From an uncultured Collinsella sp. (GTDB lineage: Bacteria; Actinomycetota; Coriobacteriia; Coriobacteriales; Coriobacteriaceae): a stretch of DNA of 41,659 nucleotides. Under the pieces are notes generated by a model. It searched no databases and was not told the DNA's origin. It saw nothing but the letters and a program-made list of their open reading frames with translations. Positions 32,493-41,611 of the stretch are shown here, in pieces; the stretch's first letter is position 1; each line of letters starts with the position of its first letter. The DNA lies in assembly GCA_900549025.1 (NCBI GenBank), contig URMZ01000013.1:1-41659 (forward strand), read 5' to 3'. The position numbers and the translations under genes were made by a program.

Positions 32493-33252
32493 TCGCACCC
32501 TTCTTATCGCTGGTAACTGGAAGATGAACAACGACGTCGCCGAGGCCGCCAAGCTCGCCGACGAGCTGGCTCAGGCTCTGCCCGAGGTTCCGGCTGGCGT
32601 CGAGGTGCTCGTCTGCCCTCCGACCATCGATATCACCACGGTTCATGACCGCATTCAGGCTGCCCCCATCGCCCTCGGTGCACAGAACGTGTACTGGGAG
32701 GCCAAGGGTGCCTTCACCGGTGAGTCCTCTTGCGACATGCTCAAGTCCGCTGGCTGCACCTACTGCATCATCGGTCACTCCGAGCGTCGTGATTACTTCC
32801 ACGAGACCGATGAGGATCAGAACAAGAAGGCCAAGGCCCTCGTTGCCGCCGGTCTTGTTCCCGTCTTCTGCTGCGGCGAGTCCCTCGAGGTCCGCGAGGC
32901 TGGCACCTATGTCGAGCACGTCGTGAACCAGGTCAAGGCTGGCCTTGCTGGCCTTGAGATCACCTGCCCCAAGCAGGTCGTCGTCGCCTACGAGCCCATC
33001 TGGGCCATCGGCACCGGCAAGACCGCTACCGCCGAGGACGCTCAGGAGGTCTGCGGCGCTATCCGTGAGACCCTCAAGGAGATGTTCGGCGAGGAGCTCG
33101 CCAACGGCATCCGCGTGCTGTATGGCGGTTCCGCCAAGCCCGGCAACATCGCTGAGCTCGTCGCCAAGCCCGACGTTGACGGCGCCCTCGTGGGCGGCGC
33201 TTCGCTCAAGGCTGCCGACTTCGCCTCTATGGTCGTCAAGGCAGGCGAGTAG
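32485..33252 (+). CDS. tpiA: Triosephosphate isomerase
   Basis: Interconverts dihydroxyacetone phosphate and glyceraldehyde-3-phosphate. The 255-aa TIM barrel has Lys13 in AGNWKMN, the catalytic His in IIGHSERR and the catalytic Glu in AYEPIWAIGTGK, plus the phosphate-binding YGGSAKPGN near 210. The start was fixed at 32485 because it gives the canonical N-terminus PNRTLLIAGNWKMN; the frame is open for 20 more codons inside pgk. gpmI follows after 5 nt. Confidence 0.97.
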   Translation: MPNRTLLIAGNWKMNNDVAEAAKLADELAQALPEVPAGVEVLVCPPTIDITTVHDRIQAAPIALGAQNVYWEAKGAFTGESSCDMLKSAGCTYCIIGHSERRDYFHETDEDQNKKAKALVAAGLVPVFCCGESLEVREAGTYVEHVVNQVKAGLAGLEITCPKQVVVAYEPIWAIGTGKTATAEDAQEVCGAIRETLKEMFGEELANGIRVLYGGSAKPGNIAELVAKPDVDGALVGGASLKAADFASMVVKAGE

Positions 33253-33257
33253 GACAT

Positions 33258-34811
33258 ATGGCACAGCGTCATCTTCCTGCACTCCTGATCATCATGGACG
33301 GCTGTGGCCTTGCTCCGGCCGATGGCGAGAACGCCGTCGCCGCTGCCAAGACGCCCTTCCTTGATAGCCTGTACGAGAAGTACCCCCACACCACGCTCGG
33401 CGCTTCGGGCGAGGACGTGGGTCTTCCCGATGGCCAGATGGGTAACTCCGAGGTGGGTCACCTCAACATCGGTGCCGGACGCATCGTGTTCCAGGAGCTT
33501 TCGCGCATCAACAACGCCATCAAGGACGGCTCCATCGCCAAGAACGAGGTTTTTGTCAAGGCTATGGACGACGTCAAGGCTGACGGTAAGACTCTCCACC
33601 TCATGGGCCTTATGAGCCCTGGCGGTGTTCATTCTCACATGAACCACGTCGAGGCTCTGGTCAAGATGGCTGCCGAGCACGGTGTCAAGACCGTTCGCGT
33701 CCACGCCTTCATGGATGGCCGCGACGTCGACCCGCAGTCCGGTGCTGGCTACATGAGCGAGTTCTGCGCCTTCCTGGCCAAGATTTCCGAGGAGACCGGT
33801 TGCGACGCTCGCGTTGCCACCGTCTCGGGTCGCTATTGGGCGATGGACCGCGACAACCGTTGGGAGCGCATCCAGCGCGCCTACGACGTCATGGTCAACG
33901 AGTCCGATGCCGATACCGACCCCGTTGCCGGTATCAAGGCCTACTACGAGAAGGACCCGCGCGGCGACGAGTTCGTCGAGCCCTTCGCTGCCCACAACGA
34001 GGGCATTCACGAGGGCGACGCGGCCATCTTCTTCAACTTCCGTCCCGACCGCGCTCGTCAGATGACCCGCGTGTTCACGGACAAGGAATTCGACGGCTTT
34101 GAGCGCGAGCAGATCAAGCTTTCGCACTTTGTGACGATGACCGAGTACGATCCGACGTTTGACGTCGAGGTCGCCTTCCCCAAGACGTTCCCCGAGAACG
34201 TCCTGGCAGACGTTATCGCCGCCAACGGCCTGAAGCAGCTGCACACCGCCGAGACCGAGAAGTACGCCCACGTGACGTTCTTCCTCAACGGCGGCATCGA
34301 GGAGCCCAAGGAGGGCGAGGAGCGCGTACTCGTCGCTTCCCCCAAGGTCGCTACCTACGATCTGCAGCCTGAGATGAGCGCTCCCGAGGTGACCGAGAAA
34401 CTCGTCGCCGCTATTAACGAGGATCGCGCTGATTTCTACATCGTGAACTTCGCGAACTGCGACATGGTTGGTCACACCGGTGTCTTCGACGCCGCCGTTA
34501 AGGCCGTCGAGGCTGTTGACGATGCCTTGTCCAAGGTTGTCCCGGCGATTCTCGCCAAGGGCGGCTTTGCGCTGATTACCGCCGACCACGGCAATGCCGA
34601 TCACATGTTTGACGTTGCTTCCGACGGTTCTAAGCATCCGTTCACTGCTCACACCACCAACCGTGTGCCGTTCATCATCGTTGATGAGAAGGCCAAGCTC
34701 ACCGGTATCGAGGATGGCCGTCTTTCCGATATCGCTCCGACTATGCTCACCATGGCTGGTATTGAGCCTTCCGCCGAGATGACGGGTCGCGTGCTCGCCA
34801 CCGAGGCCTAA
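33258..34811 (+). CDS. gpmI: 2,3-bisphosphoglycerate-independent phosphoglycerate mutase
   Basis: Interconverts 3- and 2-phosphoglycerate by a metal-dependent phosphoserine mechanism. The 517-aa alkaline-phosphatase-fold protein has the metal ligand Asp14 in IIMDGCG, the phospho-acceptor Ser64 in GQMGNSEVGH, the substrate segment DGRDVDP near 155, FNFRPDRARQM near 260, and TADHGNADHM near 445 for the second metal set. Upstream, GAGTAGGA is the only ribosome-like site. It completes a compact pgk-tpiA-gpmI unit; enolase and pyruvate kinase are not here. Confidence 0.97.
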   Translation: MAQRHLPALLIIMDGCGLAPADGENAVAAAKTPFLDSLYEKYPHTTLGASGEDVGLPDGQMGNSEVGHLNIGAGRIVFQELSRINNAIKDGSIAKNEVFVKAMDDVKADGKTLHLMGLMSPGGVHSHMNHVEALVKMAAEHGVKTVRVHAFMDGRDVDPQSGAGYMSEFCAFLAKISEETGCDARVATVSGRYWAMDRDNRWERIQRAYDVMVNESDADTDPVAGIKAYYEKDPRGDEFVEPFAAHNEGIHEGDAAIFFNFRPDRARQMTRVFTDKEFDGFEREQIKLSHFVTMTEYDPTFDVEVAFPKTFPENVLADVIAANGLKQLHTAETEKYAHVTFFLNGGIEEPKEGEERVLVASPKVATYDLQPEMSAPEVTEKLVAAINEDRADFYIVNFANCDMVGHTGVFDAAVKAVEAVDDALSKVVPAILAKGGFALITADHGNADHMFDVASDGSKHPFTAHTTNRVPFIIVDEKAKLTGIEDGRLSDIAPTMLTMAGIEPSAEMTGRVLATEA

Positions 34812-34834
34812 TAGAAAACAAATACCGTTTTCTA
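34812..34834 (+). other. Hairpin directly after the gpmI stop codon
   Basis: TAGAAAAC (34812-34819) and GTTTTCTA (34827-34834) form a perfect 8-bp AT-rich stem immediately after the stop, two bases before the true terminator. Confidence 0.45.
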
Positions 34835-34836
34835 GT

Positions 34837-34871
34837 AAGGGGGTTGTCCACAACCGGACAATCCCCTTTTT
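34837..34871 (+). terminator. Intrinsic terminator of the glycolytic operon
   Basis: GGGGGTTGTCC (34839-34849) pairs with GGACAATCCCC (34856-34866), one G-U, loop of 6, followed by TTTTT. An AA before the stem can pair with the start of the T run. Confidence 0.88.
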
Positions 34872-34976
34872 GGTATTTCTGCCATTTCCACCTCGTCCTT
34901 GAGTGGCAGGTAGGGGAGAGCGGGGGATTGTGGTACAGTACTGGAGTTTAAACTGTTCTCATTAAGGAGCTTATCT

Positions 34977-35231
34977 ATGGGTCCGTTCCAGATTCTTCTG
35001 TTTGTCGTTTGGGCTGTCTCTGCCGTGGCGCTGACGATTCTCGTCCTGATGCATTCCGGTAAGGGCACCGGCGTTTCGGATATGATCGCTAGCTCGCTGT
35101 ATAACTCCAGCTCTGCCACGGGCGTCATGGAGCAGAACCTCGATCGCCTGACGGTAATTATGGCCGTCGTTTTTGCCGTGTGCGTCGTCCTGTGCATGTT
35201 CTTCTTCCCGCAGGGCATCGTCGGCTTCTAA
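34977..35231 (+). CDS. secG: Preprotein translocase subunit SecG
   Basis: Small membrane subunit of the Sec translocon. The 84-aa protein has two membrane segments (about 4-24 and 57-77) joined by a loop with the family mark LMHSGKGTGVSDM (LLQxGKGGG in other phyla). ATG 34977 follows AAGGAG. It has its own 105-bp upstream gap (after the glycolytic terminator) containing TACAGT at 34934 as a possible -10, and its own terminator. secG after tpi/gpm is a common Gram-positive order. Confidence 0.92.
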   Translation: MGPFQILLFVVWAVSAVALTILVLMHSGKGTGVSDMIASSLYNSSSATGVMEQNLDRLTVIMAVVFAVCVVLCMFFFPQGIVGF

Positions 35232-35256
35232 GCACGAGCCGCATAAATACTTGAAA

Positions 35257-35284
35257 AGGGTTCCGCAAGTGCGGGACCCTTTTT
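35257..35284 (+). terminator. Intrinsic terminator of secG
   Basis: AGGGTTCCGC (35257-35266) pairs with GCGGGACCCT (35271-35280), one G-U, loop AAGT, then TTTTT. Confidence 0.88.
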
Positions 35285-35522
35285 GTTTACATATTTGTAA
35301 CAGAGTCAAAATATCCCCACATACTTCGCCCAACTAAAGAAATTCTCGACCGTTAACCGGAATTAGCCCCAAATCGTGCATAAAATGCGCTACTGTATTG
35401 CGAAACGTTGGTCCGTTGTGCATAACCAGCCATAGCAGCGAACCGCGTTTGAACGGTTCGATCGGGCTGCCTCGACGTTGCTCGGCCGAACTCACTTTGT
35501 CCTATCTCATAAGGAGGATGGC
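35285..35522 (+). promoter_or_regulatory. Promoter and leader region of oppA
   Basis: This gene-free 238-bp stretch has TAAAAT (35381-35386) and TACTGT (35391-35396) as possible -10 boxes, without a clear -35. AAACGTT (35403-35409) lies just after them. A leader hairpin combines GCAGC/GCTGC (35435-35439, 35466-35470) with GAACCG/CGGTTC (35440-35445, 35454-35459). AAGGAGG (35511-35517) is the ribosome site of oppA. Confidence 0.4.
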
Positions 35523-37199
35523 ATGGCTGATTCTATGTTCCACCAGCCCGTTATGGGTCGTCGCGCCTTCGTTGGCGGTACCCTTGCTGCGAGCTCCATG
35601 GCTTTTCTTGCCGCATGCGGCAAGAAGGGCGGCGACGCTTCCGGTTCTGAGTCCGGTTCGACGCTGAACTTCTACATCAACAACCCGGTCTGCATCGACC
35701 CCTACAACGTCCAGGAGGACCAGGGCACTCAGGTCGAGTACCAGCTCTTTGACGCTCTGACCTCTTACGACGCCGAGAAGGGCGAGATCGTTCCGCTGGC
35801 TTGCGAGTCCTTTGAGTCCAACGACGACGCCACCGAGTTTACCTTCAAGATCAAGAAGGCCAAGTTCCACAACGGTGACGACGTTACCTCCAAGTCCTTC
35901 AAGCTCGGTTGGGAGCGTCTGGTCAACACCAAGTCGGCTGTCGCTACCGAGTACGGCCCTTCCGAGGTCTCCTATCACCTCTCCATGGTCGAGGGCTATG
36001 ACGATCTGCTTGCCGGTAACGCTACCGAGCTCAGCGGTGTTACCTGCCCCGACGATGAGACCCTCGTCGTCAAGCTGTCTTCCGCTTACGCTGACTTCCC
36101 CTTCGTCGCCTCTCATCCGGCTCTGGCCCCGGTTCCCGAGTGCGCCGAGTCCGATGTCAAGAGCTTCTATCTTGCCCCGGTCGGTAACGGCCCGTTCATG
36201 ATGGACGGCAAGTGGGAGGATGGCCAGGAGATCAACGTCAAGAAGTTCGACGATTACTATGGCGACAAGGCCAAGATCGATGGCATCCACTTCCAGGTCA
36301 TCAAGGACATGGAGACCGCTTACAAAGAGTTCCAGGCCGGTAACCTCGATGTCTGCGACGTTCCCGTCGCTCAGATCGATGCCGCCAAGAAGGATCGCGG
36401 CGTGTCCAAGGACGGCTACACCATGGGTGACGGCGAGCGCATGCTGCTCGGCGCCGAGCCTTCCACGTACTATCTGACCTGCAACACCACGGCCGAGCCG
36501 TTCAACAACGCCGACCTGCGTAGGGGCATCTCCCTGGCCATTAACCGTGAGGCCATCTGCAAGACCATCTTCAAGGGTACCCGTACCCCTGCCGACGGCA
36601 TTGTTCCTCCGGGCATCGATGGCTACAAGGAGGGCGCATGGGAGTTCTGCGCCTACGATGTCGACAAGGCTAACGAGTACCTCGACAAGGTTGCTCCCGC
36701 TGGCGCTAACGGCGATCGTGGCATTAGCGTGACCCTGTCCTACAACCAGGACGGCGGTCACAAGGAGATCATGGAGTCCATCATCGGTGACCTCGCCAAG
36801 GTTGGCGTTACCGCTGTCTCCGATACCCCTGAGTGGTCTGCCGTGCTCGAGCAGTATCAGAACTTTAACTATCAGTTCGGTCGTCTGGGTTGGATTGCCG
36901 ACTACCCGATCATGGACAACTTCCTGTATCCGCTGTTCCACTCCGACTCCCTCGGTGGCGACAACCGCTCCGGTTACAACAACCCCGAGTTCGACGCCAA
37001 GGTCGACGAGGCTCGTACTATTGTTGACGACGAGGAGCGCGTCGCTAAGATGCAGGAGGCCGACGCAATGGTCGCTGCCGACTGCCCGGTCATCCCGATT
37101 ATGTTCTACACGCACACCATCGCCGGCTCCGATCGCATTAAGCACCTCTATGTCGATCCGCAGAAGCACGCCGATCTGGGTACCGCTGAGCTCGCCTAA
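35523..37199 (+). CDS. oppA: Oligopeptide ABC transporter substrate-binding lipoprotein
   Basis: Family 5 extracytoplasmic receptor, 558 aa, expected to bind oligopeptides. The N-terminus has a twin-arginine-like GRRAFVGGT (12-20), a hydrophobic stretch and the lipobox LAAC with C32. The mature part has the cluster features FKIKKAKFHNGDDVTSKSFKLGWERL near 115, PVGNGPFMMDGKW near 222, FNNADLRRGISLAINREAI near 325 and a C-terminal YTHTIAGSDRIKHLYVDP. The arrangement with PVGNGPFM and the IPIMFY segment resembles OppA-type rather than nickel receptors. ATG 35523 follows AAGGAGG. It is separated from oppB by 156 bp with a hairpin. Codon bias is strong. Confidence 0.88.
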   Translation: MADSMFHQPVMGRRAFVGGTLAASSMAFLAACGKKGGDASGSESGSTLNFYINNPVCIDPYNVQEDQGTQVEYQLFDALTSYDAEKGEIVPLACESFESNDDATEFTFKIKKAKFHNGDDVTSKSFKLGWERLVNTKSAVATEYGPSEVSYHLSMVEGYDDLLAGNATELSGVTCPDDETLVVKLSSAYADFPFVASHPALAPVPECAESDVKSFYLAPVGNGPFMMDGKWEDGQEINVKKFDDYYGDKAKIDGIHFQVIKDMETAYKEFQAGNLDVCDVPVAQIDAAKKDRGVSKDGYTMGDGERMLLGAEPSTYYLTCNTTAEPFNNADLRRGISLAINREAICKTIFKGTRTPADGIVPPGIDGYKEGAWEFCAYDVDKANEYLDKVAPAGANGDRGISVTLSYNQDGGHKEIMESIIGDLAKVGVTAVSDTPEWSAVLEQYQNFNYQFGRLGWIADYPIMDNFLYPLFHSDSLGGDNRSGYNNPEFDAKVDEARTIVDDEERVAKMQEADAMVAADCPVIPIMFYTHTIAGSDRIKHLYVDPQKHADLGTAELA

Positions 37200-37295
37200 G
37201 AGTTTGCAGCTTCCGTGAGGGTCAAGTATTTACGTAGACCTCATGGGAAACATACAGTTCTCCCTAACCTGGGGTAAACTGGCTGATGGTAATTT

Positions 37296-37325
37296 TGGGA
37301 TGCCGGTCTGGCGATCGGCATCCCA
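37296..37325 (+). other. Intercistronic hairpin between oppA and oppB
   Basis: TGGGATGCCG (37296-37305) and CGGCATCCCA (37316-37325) form a perfect 10-bp stem; TTTT precedes it and ATTT follows. As in the sialic acid operon, it lies between the receptor and permease genes and probably sets their ratio. Confidence 0.6.
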
Positions 37326-37355
37326 TTTAGGTTAATCCCTAGATAGGGGAGTGGT

Positions 37356-38393
37356 ATGGGTAAGTACATCGTTAAACGTGTGCTTCAGTTCATCCCGGTG
37401 TTTTTGGGCGTTACGCTGATTCTGTTCGCCCTCCAGAATATCGTGCCGGGAGATCCGATCAAGCTGATCGGTGGAGACAAGGCTCTGTCCCCCGAGGTGG
37501 AGCTTCAGCTTCGCGTCCGCTATCACCTGGTCCAGACGGACGAGGACGGCAACGCGATCCTTGACGAGAACGGCGACCCCGTTCAAACGTCGCTCGTGGA
37601 CCGTTACTTGTATTACATGAACGGCCTGCTTCATGGCGATCTGGGCAATTCGTATCAGCGCAAGCTGCCGGTTACGGAAATCTTTGCCCAGAAGTATCCG
37701 TATACGGTCAAACTTGCCGCGTGCGCCATCGTGCTCGAGGCAATTATGGGTATCGGTGCGGGTATCATTTCGGCGGTAAAGCGTTATTCCTTCTGGGATA
37801 TTTTGGTAACGCTCACCACGTCGATCCTCGTTGCGGTCCCGGCCTTCTGGCTCGGTATGTTGCTGCAGCTGTTCTTTGGCGTCATCCTCAAGGACGCCAC
37901 GGGCGGTGCAATCTCCATGCCGATCTCGGGTGCCGGCGGTTCCAGCTCTCAGTATCAGGATTGGATGCACTATGTGCTTCCGACCATTACGCTGGCTTCG
38001 GTTTCGACCGCTTATGCTGCGCGCATTATGCGCTCGCAGCTGCTCGACGTCATGAACCAGGATTACATCCGCACGGCAAAGGCCAAGGGTCTCTCCAATC
38101 GTGCGATCATCATCAAGCATGCGCTTAAGAATGCACTCATCCCCGTCGTTACCTATATTGGTGTCGACTTTGGCGGCATGCTTTCGGGCGCCATCCTGAC
38201 CGAGACGGTCTTTAACTGGCCCGGTATCGGCTATGAGGTCTATCGCGCCATTAGTATGCGTGACTGGCCCATCGTTATGGGCGGCGTTACGCTCATCGTT
38301 GTCGTCGTCATGGTGATCAACCTGCTCGTCGACATTAGCTATGCATTCCTCGACCCGCGCATCCGCCTTGGCGGTCCGTCGGATAAGGCCTAA
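37356..38393 (+). CDS. oppB: Oligopeptide ABC transporter permease OppB
   Basis: First permease, 345 aa. The N-terminal helix RVLQFIPVFLGVTLILFAL leads into NIVPGDP (29-35), typical of OppB. A larger external loop follows, with an Asp/Glu-rich stretch near 62-75. The EAA coupling loop is DVMNQDYIRTAKAKGLSNRAII near 230-251, then NWPGIGYEVYRAI near 287. GGGGAG precedes the ATG. It differs clearly from the permease at 19325, so the two transporters are not a recent duplication. Confidence 0.93.
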   Translation: MGKYIVKRVLQFIPVFLGVTLILFALQNIVPGDPIKLIGGDKALSPEVELQLRVRYHLVQTDEDGNAILDENGDPVQTSLVDRYLYYMNGLLHGDLGNSYQRKLPVTEIFAQKYPYTVKLAACAIVLEAIMGIGAGIISAVKRYSFWDILVTLTTSILVAVPAFWLGMLLQLFFGVILKDATGGAISMPISGAGGSSSQYQDWMHYVLPTITLASVSTAYAARIMRSQLLDVMNQDYIRTAKAKGLSNRAIIIKHALKNALIPVVTYIGVDFGGMLSGAILTETVFNWPGIGYEVYRAISMRDWPIVMGGVTLIVVVVMVINLLVDISYAFLDPRIRLGGPSDKA

Positions 38394-38407
38394 GGGAGGT
38401 ACGTCTC

Positions 38408-39343
38408 ATGCAGGAAACTGATTCTCAGTCTCAGGAGCAGGCTACCGCCACCAAGGCCGCATCTGCTCCCGCCAAGTCCCGCACGCTGTGGGGCGACGCT
38501 TTTAAGCGTCTTCGTAAGAACAGGCTCGCCGTTATCGGTGTCTGCTGGATCATCATCGTCGTTGTGGTTGCCCTGACTGCAGATCTGTGGGCTAAGCCCT
38601 GGCTCGGTTCCCCGACGGCTTCCGACTCGACCACTATGGCCGAGACGTCGCTGTTGGCTCCGTGTGCAGAGCACCCGTTTGGCACCGACGCCCTTGGTCG
38701 CGACATTCTCGTCCGCGTTATCTACGGTGCGCGCGTTTCGCTGTCCGTCGGAATTATGGCCACCGCGATCTCCACGCTAATTGGTCTGGTCATGGGTGCT
38801 CTGGCCGGTTTCTACGGCGGCATCTGGGATACGATCATCATGCGCTGTGCGGACATCTTCCTGGCGTTCCCGTACGTGCTGTTCGTTGTCGCCATGATCG
38901 CCGTTATCGGCCGTGGCCTTCAGAACGTCTTTATCGCCATCGGTATTCTCGGCTGGCCTTCGATTGCGCGCGTCTTCCGATCCGCGATCCTGACGGTCAA
39001 GGAAAATGACTATGTTGATGCTGCGCGCGCGATGGGTGCATCCGATGCTCGTATCGTCGTACGTCACATCTTCCCGAACTCCGTCGCCTCCATCGTGGTC
39101 TACGCGACCATGAACATTGGTGGCGCCATTCTGACCGAGTCCGCTCTGTCCTTCCTCGGCATGGGCGTTATTCCGCCTACGCCTTCGTGGGGCTCCATGA
39201 TTCAGGACGGTCAGCAGTATCTTCTGACCGCTCCCTGGATGATGATCATGCCCGGTCTGGCAATTCTCTCGACGGTGCTCGCCTTCACCCTGCTGGGTGA
39301 CGGTCTGCGCGACGCCCTCGACGTCAAGATGAAGGACGCATAA
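38408..39343 (+). CDS. oppC: Oligopeptide ABC transporter permease OppC
   Basis: Second permease, 311 aa. A 35-residue polar N-terminus (Gln, Ala, Lys rich) precedes KRLRKNRLAVIGVCWIIIVVVV, the typical first OppC helix. HPFGTDALGRDILVRVIYGARVSL near 97-120 is the OppC signature. The EAA loop is NDYVDAARAMGASDARIV near 200. The C-terminal helices end in FTLLGDGLRDALDVKMKD. AGGGAGG lies 5 nt before the ATG; oppD starts 2 nt after the stop. Confidence 0.94.
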   Translation: MQETDSQSQEQATATKAASAPAKSRTLWGDAFKRLRKNRLAVIGVCWIIIVVVVALTADLWAKPWLGSPTASDSTTMAETSLLAPCAEHPFGTDALGRDILVRVIYGARVSLSVGIMATAISTLIGLVMGALAGFYGGIWDTIIMRCADIFLAFPYVLFVVAMIAVIGRGLQNVFIAIGILGWPSIARVFRSAILTVKENDYVDAARAMGASDARIVVRHIFPNSVASIVVYATMNIGGAILTESALSFLGMGVIPPTPSWGSMIQDGQQYLLTAPWMMIMPGLAILSTVLAFTLLGDGLRDALDVKMKDA

Positions 39344-39345
39344 GG

Positions 39346-40437
39346 ATGAAGAAGAACAAGAACTATGTGGACCTGAAGGACCAGCCTGTTCCCGAGGGCC
39401 AGCATCTGCTCGAGGTCGATGACCTTAAGATGTATTTCCACACCGAGGACGGCGTTGTTCGCGCTGTCGACGGTGTCTCCTACACGCTCGATCGCGGCGA
39501 GACCCTGGGCGTCGTCGGTGAGTCCGGCTCCGGTAAGTCCGTGACCGCCATGACCATCATGGGTCTTATCTCGATGCCTCCGGGAAAGATCGAGGGCGGC
39601 GACGTTCGCTATCGCGGTCGTTCTATCCTCGAGATGACCGAGGAGGAGATGCAGCACATTCGCGGCAACGACATCGCGATGATCTTCCAGGATCCTATGA
39701 CCTCCTTGAACCCGGTCTATAAGATCGGCAAGCAGGTGGGCGAGGGCCTTCGTCTACACCGTGGCTACTCCAAGCAGGAGGCGCTCAAGCGCGCTACCGA
39801 GCTTTTGGACCTCGTGGGTATCCCCGAGCCCGAGAAGCGCGTCAATGAGTATCCGCACCAGTTCTCCGGCGGTATGCGTCAGCGTGTCATGATCGCTATG
39901 GCTCTTGCCTGCGATCCCGATATCCTGATTGCCGACGAGCCCACGACGGCTCTGGACGTTACCATTCAGGCTCAGATTATCGAGCTCATGCAGGAAATGC
40001 AGGAGAAGAACGGCAACGCCATCATCATGATTACCCATGACCTGGGCGTCGTTGCCGATATGGCTGATAAGATCATGGTTATGTACGCCGGCCGTCCCGT
40101 CGAGTTCGGTACTGCTGAGGAAATCTTCTACGAGAGTCGCCACCCCTACACCTGGGGCCTTATCCGCTCCATCCCGGAGCAGGCCATCGAAGAGAAGAAG
40201 CCGCTTACGCCGATTCACGGCAACCCGCCTTCGCTCATGAACCTGCCTGAGGGCTGCGTCTTCTCTCCTCGTTGTCCCTATGCGACGGACAAGTGCCGCA
40301 AGCAGCGCCCCGAGCGCGTTGTCACCGAGTCTGGTCATTACTCTGCGTGCCACTACTCCGGTGACCCCGAGTTCCTCAAGAACGCTCCTGAGACGTCCCG
40401 TACGCGCAAGGATTCCAAGAAGGGAGGCGAGGCGTAA
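39346..40437 (+). CDS. oppD: Oligopeptide ABC transporter ATP-binding protein OppD
   Basis: Nucleotide-binding subunit, 363 aa. Walker A GESGSGKS lies near 59-66, the Q-loop in MIFQDPMTSLNPVY, then FSGGMRQRVMIAMAL as signature and DILIADEPTTALDVT as Walker B; the switch His is in MITHD. The C-terminal oligopeptide-transporter domain has the cysteine set GCVFSPRCPYATDKC, then a Cys about 25 residues on, which in OppD/DppD homologues holds an Fe-S cluster. The last base of its stop codon is the first base of the oppF start. Confidence 0.94.
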   Translation: MKKNKNYVDLKDQPVPEGQHLLEVDDLKMYFHTEDGVVRAVDGVSYTLDRGETLGVVGESGSGKSVTAMTIMGLISMPPGKIEGGDVRYRGRSILEMTEEEMQHIRGNDIAMIFQDPMTSLNPVYKIGKQVGEGLRLHRGYSKQEALKRATELLDLVGIPEPEKRVNEYPHQFSGGMRQRVMIAMALACDPDILIADEPTTALDVTIQAQIIELMQEMQEKNGNAIIMITHDLGVVADMADKIMVMYAGRPVEFGTAEEIFYESRHPYTWGLIRSIPEQAIEEKKPLTPIHGNPPSLMNLPEGCVFSPRCPYATDKCRKQRPERVVTESGHYSACHYSGDPEFLKNAPETSRTRKDSKKGGEA

Positions 40438-41465
40438 TGGCAGATACCAACGAGCGTACTCCGCTGCTGAAGGTCGAGCACCTCTCTAAGGAGTTCCCCG
40501 CTGAGTCCGGCATGTTCGCCAAGCGCTTCTCCAAGCGTGTTGTCTCTGCAGTAAATGATATTTCGTTCGAGATTTATCCGGGCGAGACCTTTGGTCTGGT
40601 TGGTGAGTCTGGTTGCGGTAAGTCCACGACGGGTCGCACCATCATGCGCCTGACCAAGCCGACGGCAGGCAAAGTGTTCTTCCAGGGCAAAGACGTTGCC
40701 GAGATGAGCAAGCATGAGATCAAGGACATGCGTCGCGAGATGCAGTTTATCTTCCAGGATCCTTATGCTTCGCTGAATCCCCGTATGACCATCGGCGAGA
40801 TCGTCTCCGAGCCCATGACCATTCACGGCGTGGGCACCAAGGAAGAGCGCATTGAGCGTGTCCGCGAGCTTCTCGACGTTGTCGGACTGAACCCCGAGCA
40901 CATCAACCGTTATCCTCATGAGTTCTCCGGCGGTCAGCGTCAGCGTGTCGGCATTGCCCGCGCATTTGCGCTGAAGCCAAAGCTGATTATCTGCGACGAG
41001 CCGGTTTCCGCTCTGGATGTGTCCATTCAGGCTCAGGTTTTGAACCTGCTTAAGGAACTGCAGGACAAGTTCGGTACCGCGTATCTGTTTATCGCTCACG
41101 ACCTGTCTGTCGTGCAGCACATCTCCGATCGCGTTGCCGTTATGTATCTGGGTAAGATGGTCGAGGTTTCGGACTGGAAGACACTCTACAGCGAGCCTCA
41201 CCATCCGTACACGCAGTCGCTGCTGTCTGCCGTGCCGGTTCCCGATCCTGATATCCAGAAGACCCGCAAGCGCATCATCCTCGCCGGCGATCCGCCGTCG
41301 CCGCTGGATCCGCCGACCGGATGCCGTTTCCACACGCGCTGCCCGATCGCGCAGGGCATCTGCTCCGAGAAGCTTCCCGAGTTTAAGGAAGTTGCCCCGG
41401 GCCACTGCTGCGCTTGTCACTTCGCGGAGCCGTTCCCGATCAAGGAATCGCACATCGACCTGTAG
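40437..41465 (+). CDS. oppF: Oligopeptide ABC transporter ATP-binding protein OppF
   Basis: Second nucleotide-binding subunit, 342 aa. It has Walker A GESGCGKST near 58-66, FIFQDPYASLNPRM, FSGGQRQRVGIARAF, LIICDEPVSALDVS and FIAHD. The C-terminal domain has GCRFHTRCPIAQGIC plus two close cysteines (CCACHFAEP), again the Fe-S type pattern. It is the last gene of the operon and is coupled to oppD by a one-base overlap. A very long palindrome begins 15 bases after its stop. Confidence 0.94.
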   Translation: MADTNERTPLLKVEHLSKEFPAESGMFAKRFSKRVVSAVNDISFEIYPGETFGLVGESGCGKSTTGRTIMRLTKPTAGKVFFQGKDVAEMSKHEIKDMRREMQFIFQDPYASLNPRMTIGEIVSEPMTIHGVGTKEERIERVRELLDVVGLNPEHINRYPHEFSGGQRQRVGIARAFALKPKLIICDEPVSALDVSIQAQVLNLLKELQDKFGTAYLFIAHDLSVVQHISDRVAVMYLGKMVEVSDWKTLYSEPHHPYTQSLLSAVPVPDPDIQKTRKRIILAGDPPSPLDPPTGCRFHTRCPIAQGICSEKLPEFKEVAPGHCCACHFAEPFPIKESHIDL

Positions 41466-41479
41466 TCGGTTGTTTGTCC

Positions 41480-41611
41480 GGGCCCGTGCTGGACTTAGTT
41501 TTCAGAACGTCCTCGACCATGGAAACCCCCTTATCCTGCTCCTTCGGAGCTGCGGATAAGGGGGTTTCCTGGTCTGCGGAATGTTCTGAAAACTAAGTCC
41601 AGCACGGGCCC
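41480..41611. repeat. 132-bp palindrome with perfect 29-bp outer arms after oppF
   Basis: Outer arms 41480-41508 and 41583-41611 are perfect inverted copies. Inside lie GACCA/TGGTC, then a perfect 16-bp arm pair (41521-41536 with 41554-41569), and a central GCTCC-TTC-GGAGC. The AT-rich part of the arms can give U-rich RNA on either strand, so a two-way terminator is possible. The 48 bases after it up to the window end hold nothing I recognise. Confidence 0.85.

Noticed and set aside
41480..41611. Insertion sequence or MITE
   Set aside because: The long inverted arms suggest it, but there is no internal gene and no target-site duplication in the flanks, so I keep it only as a palindrome of unknown origin.
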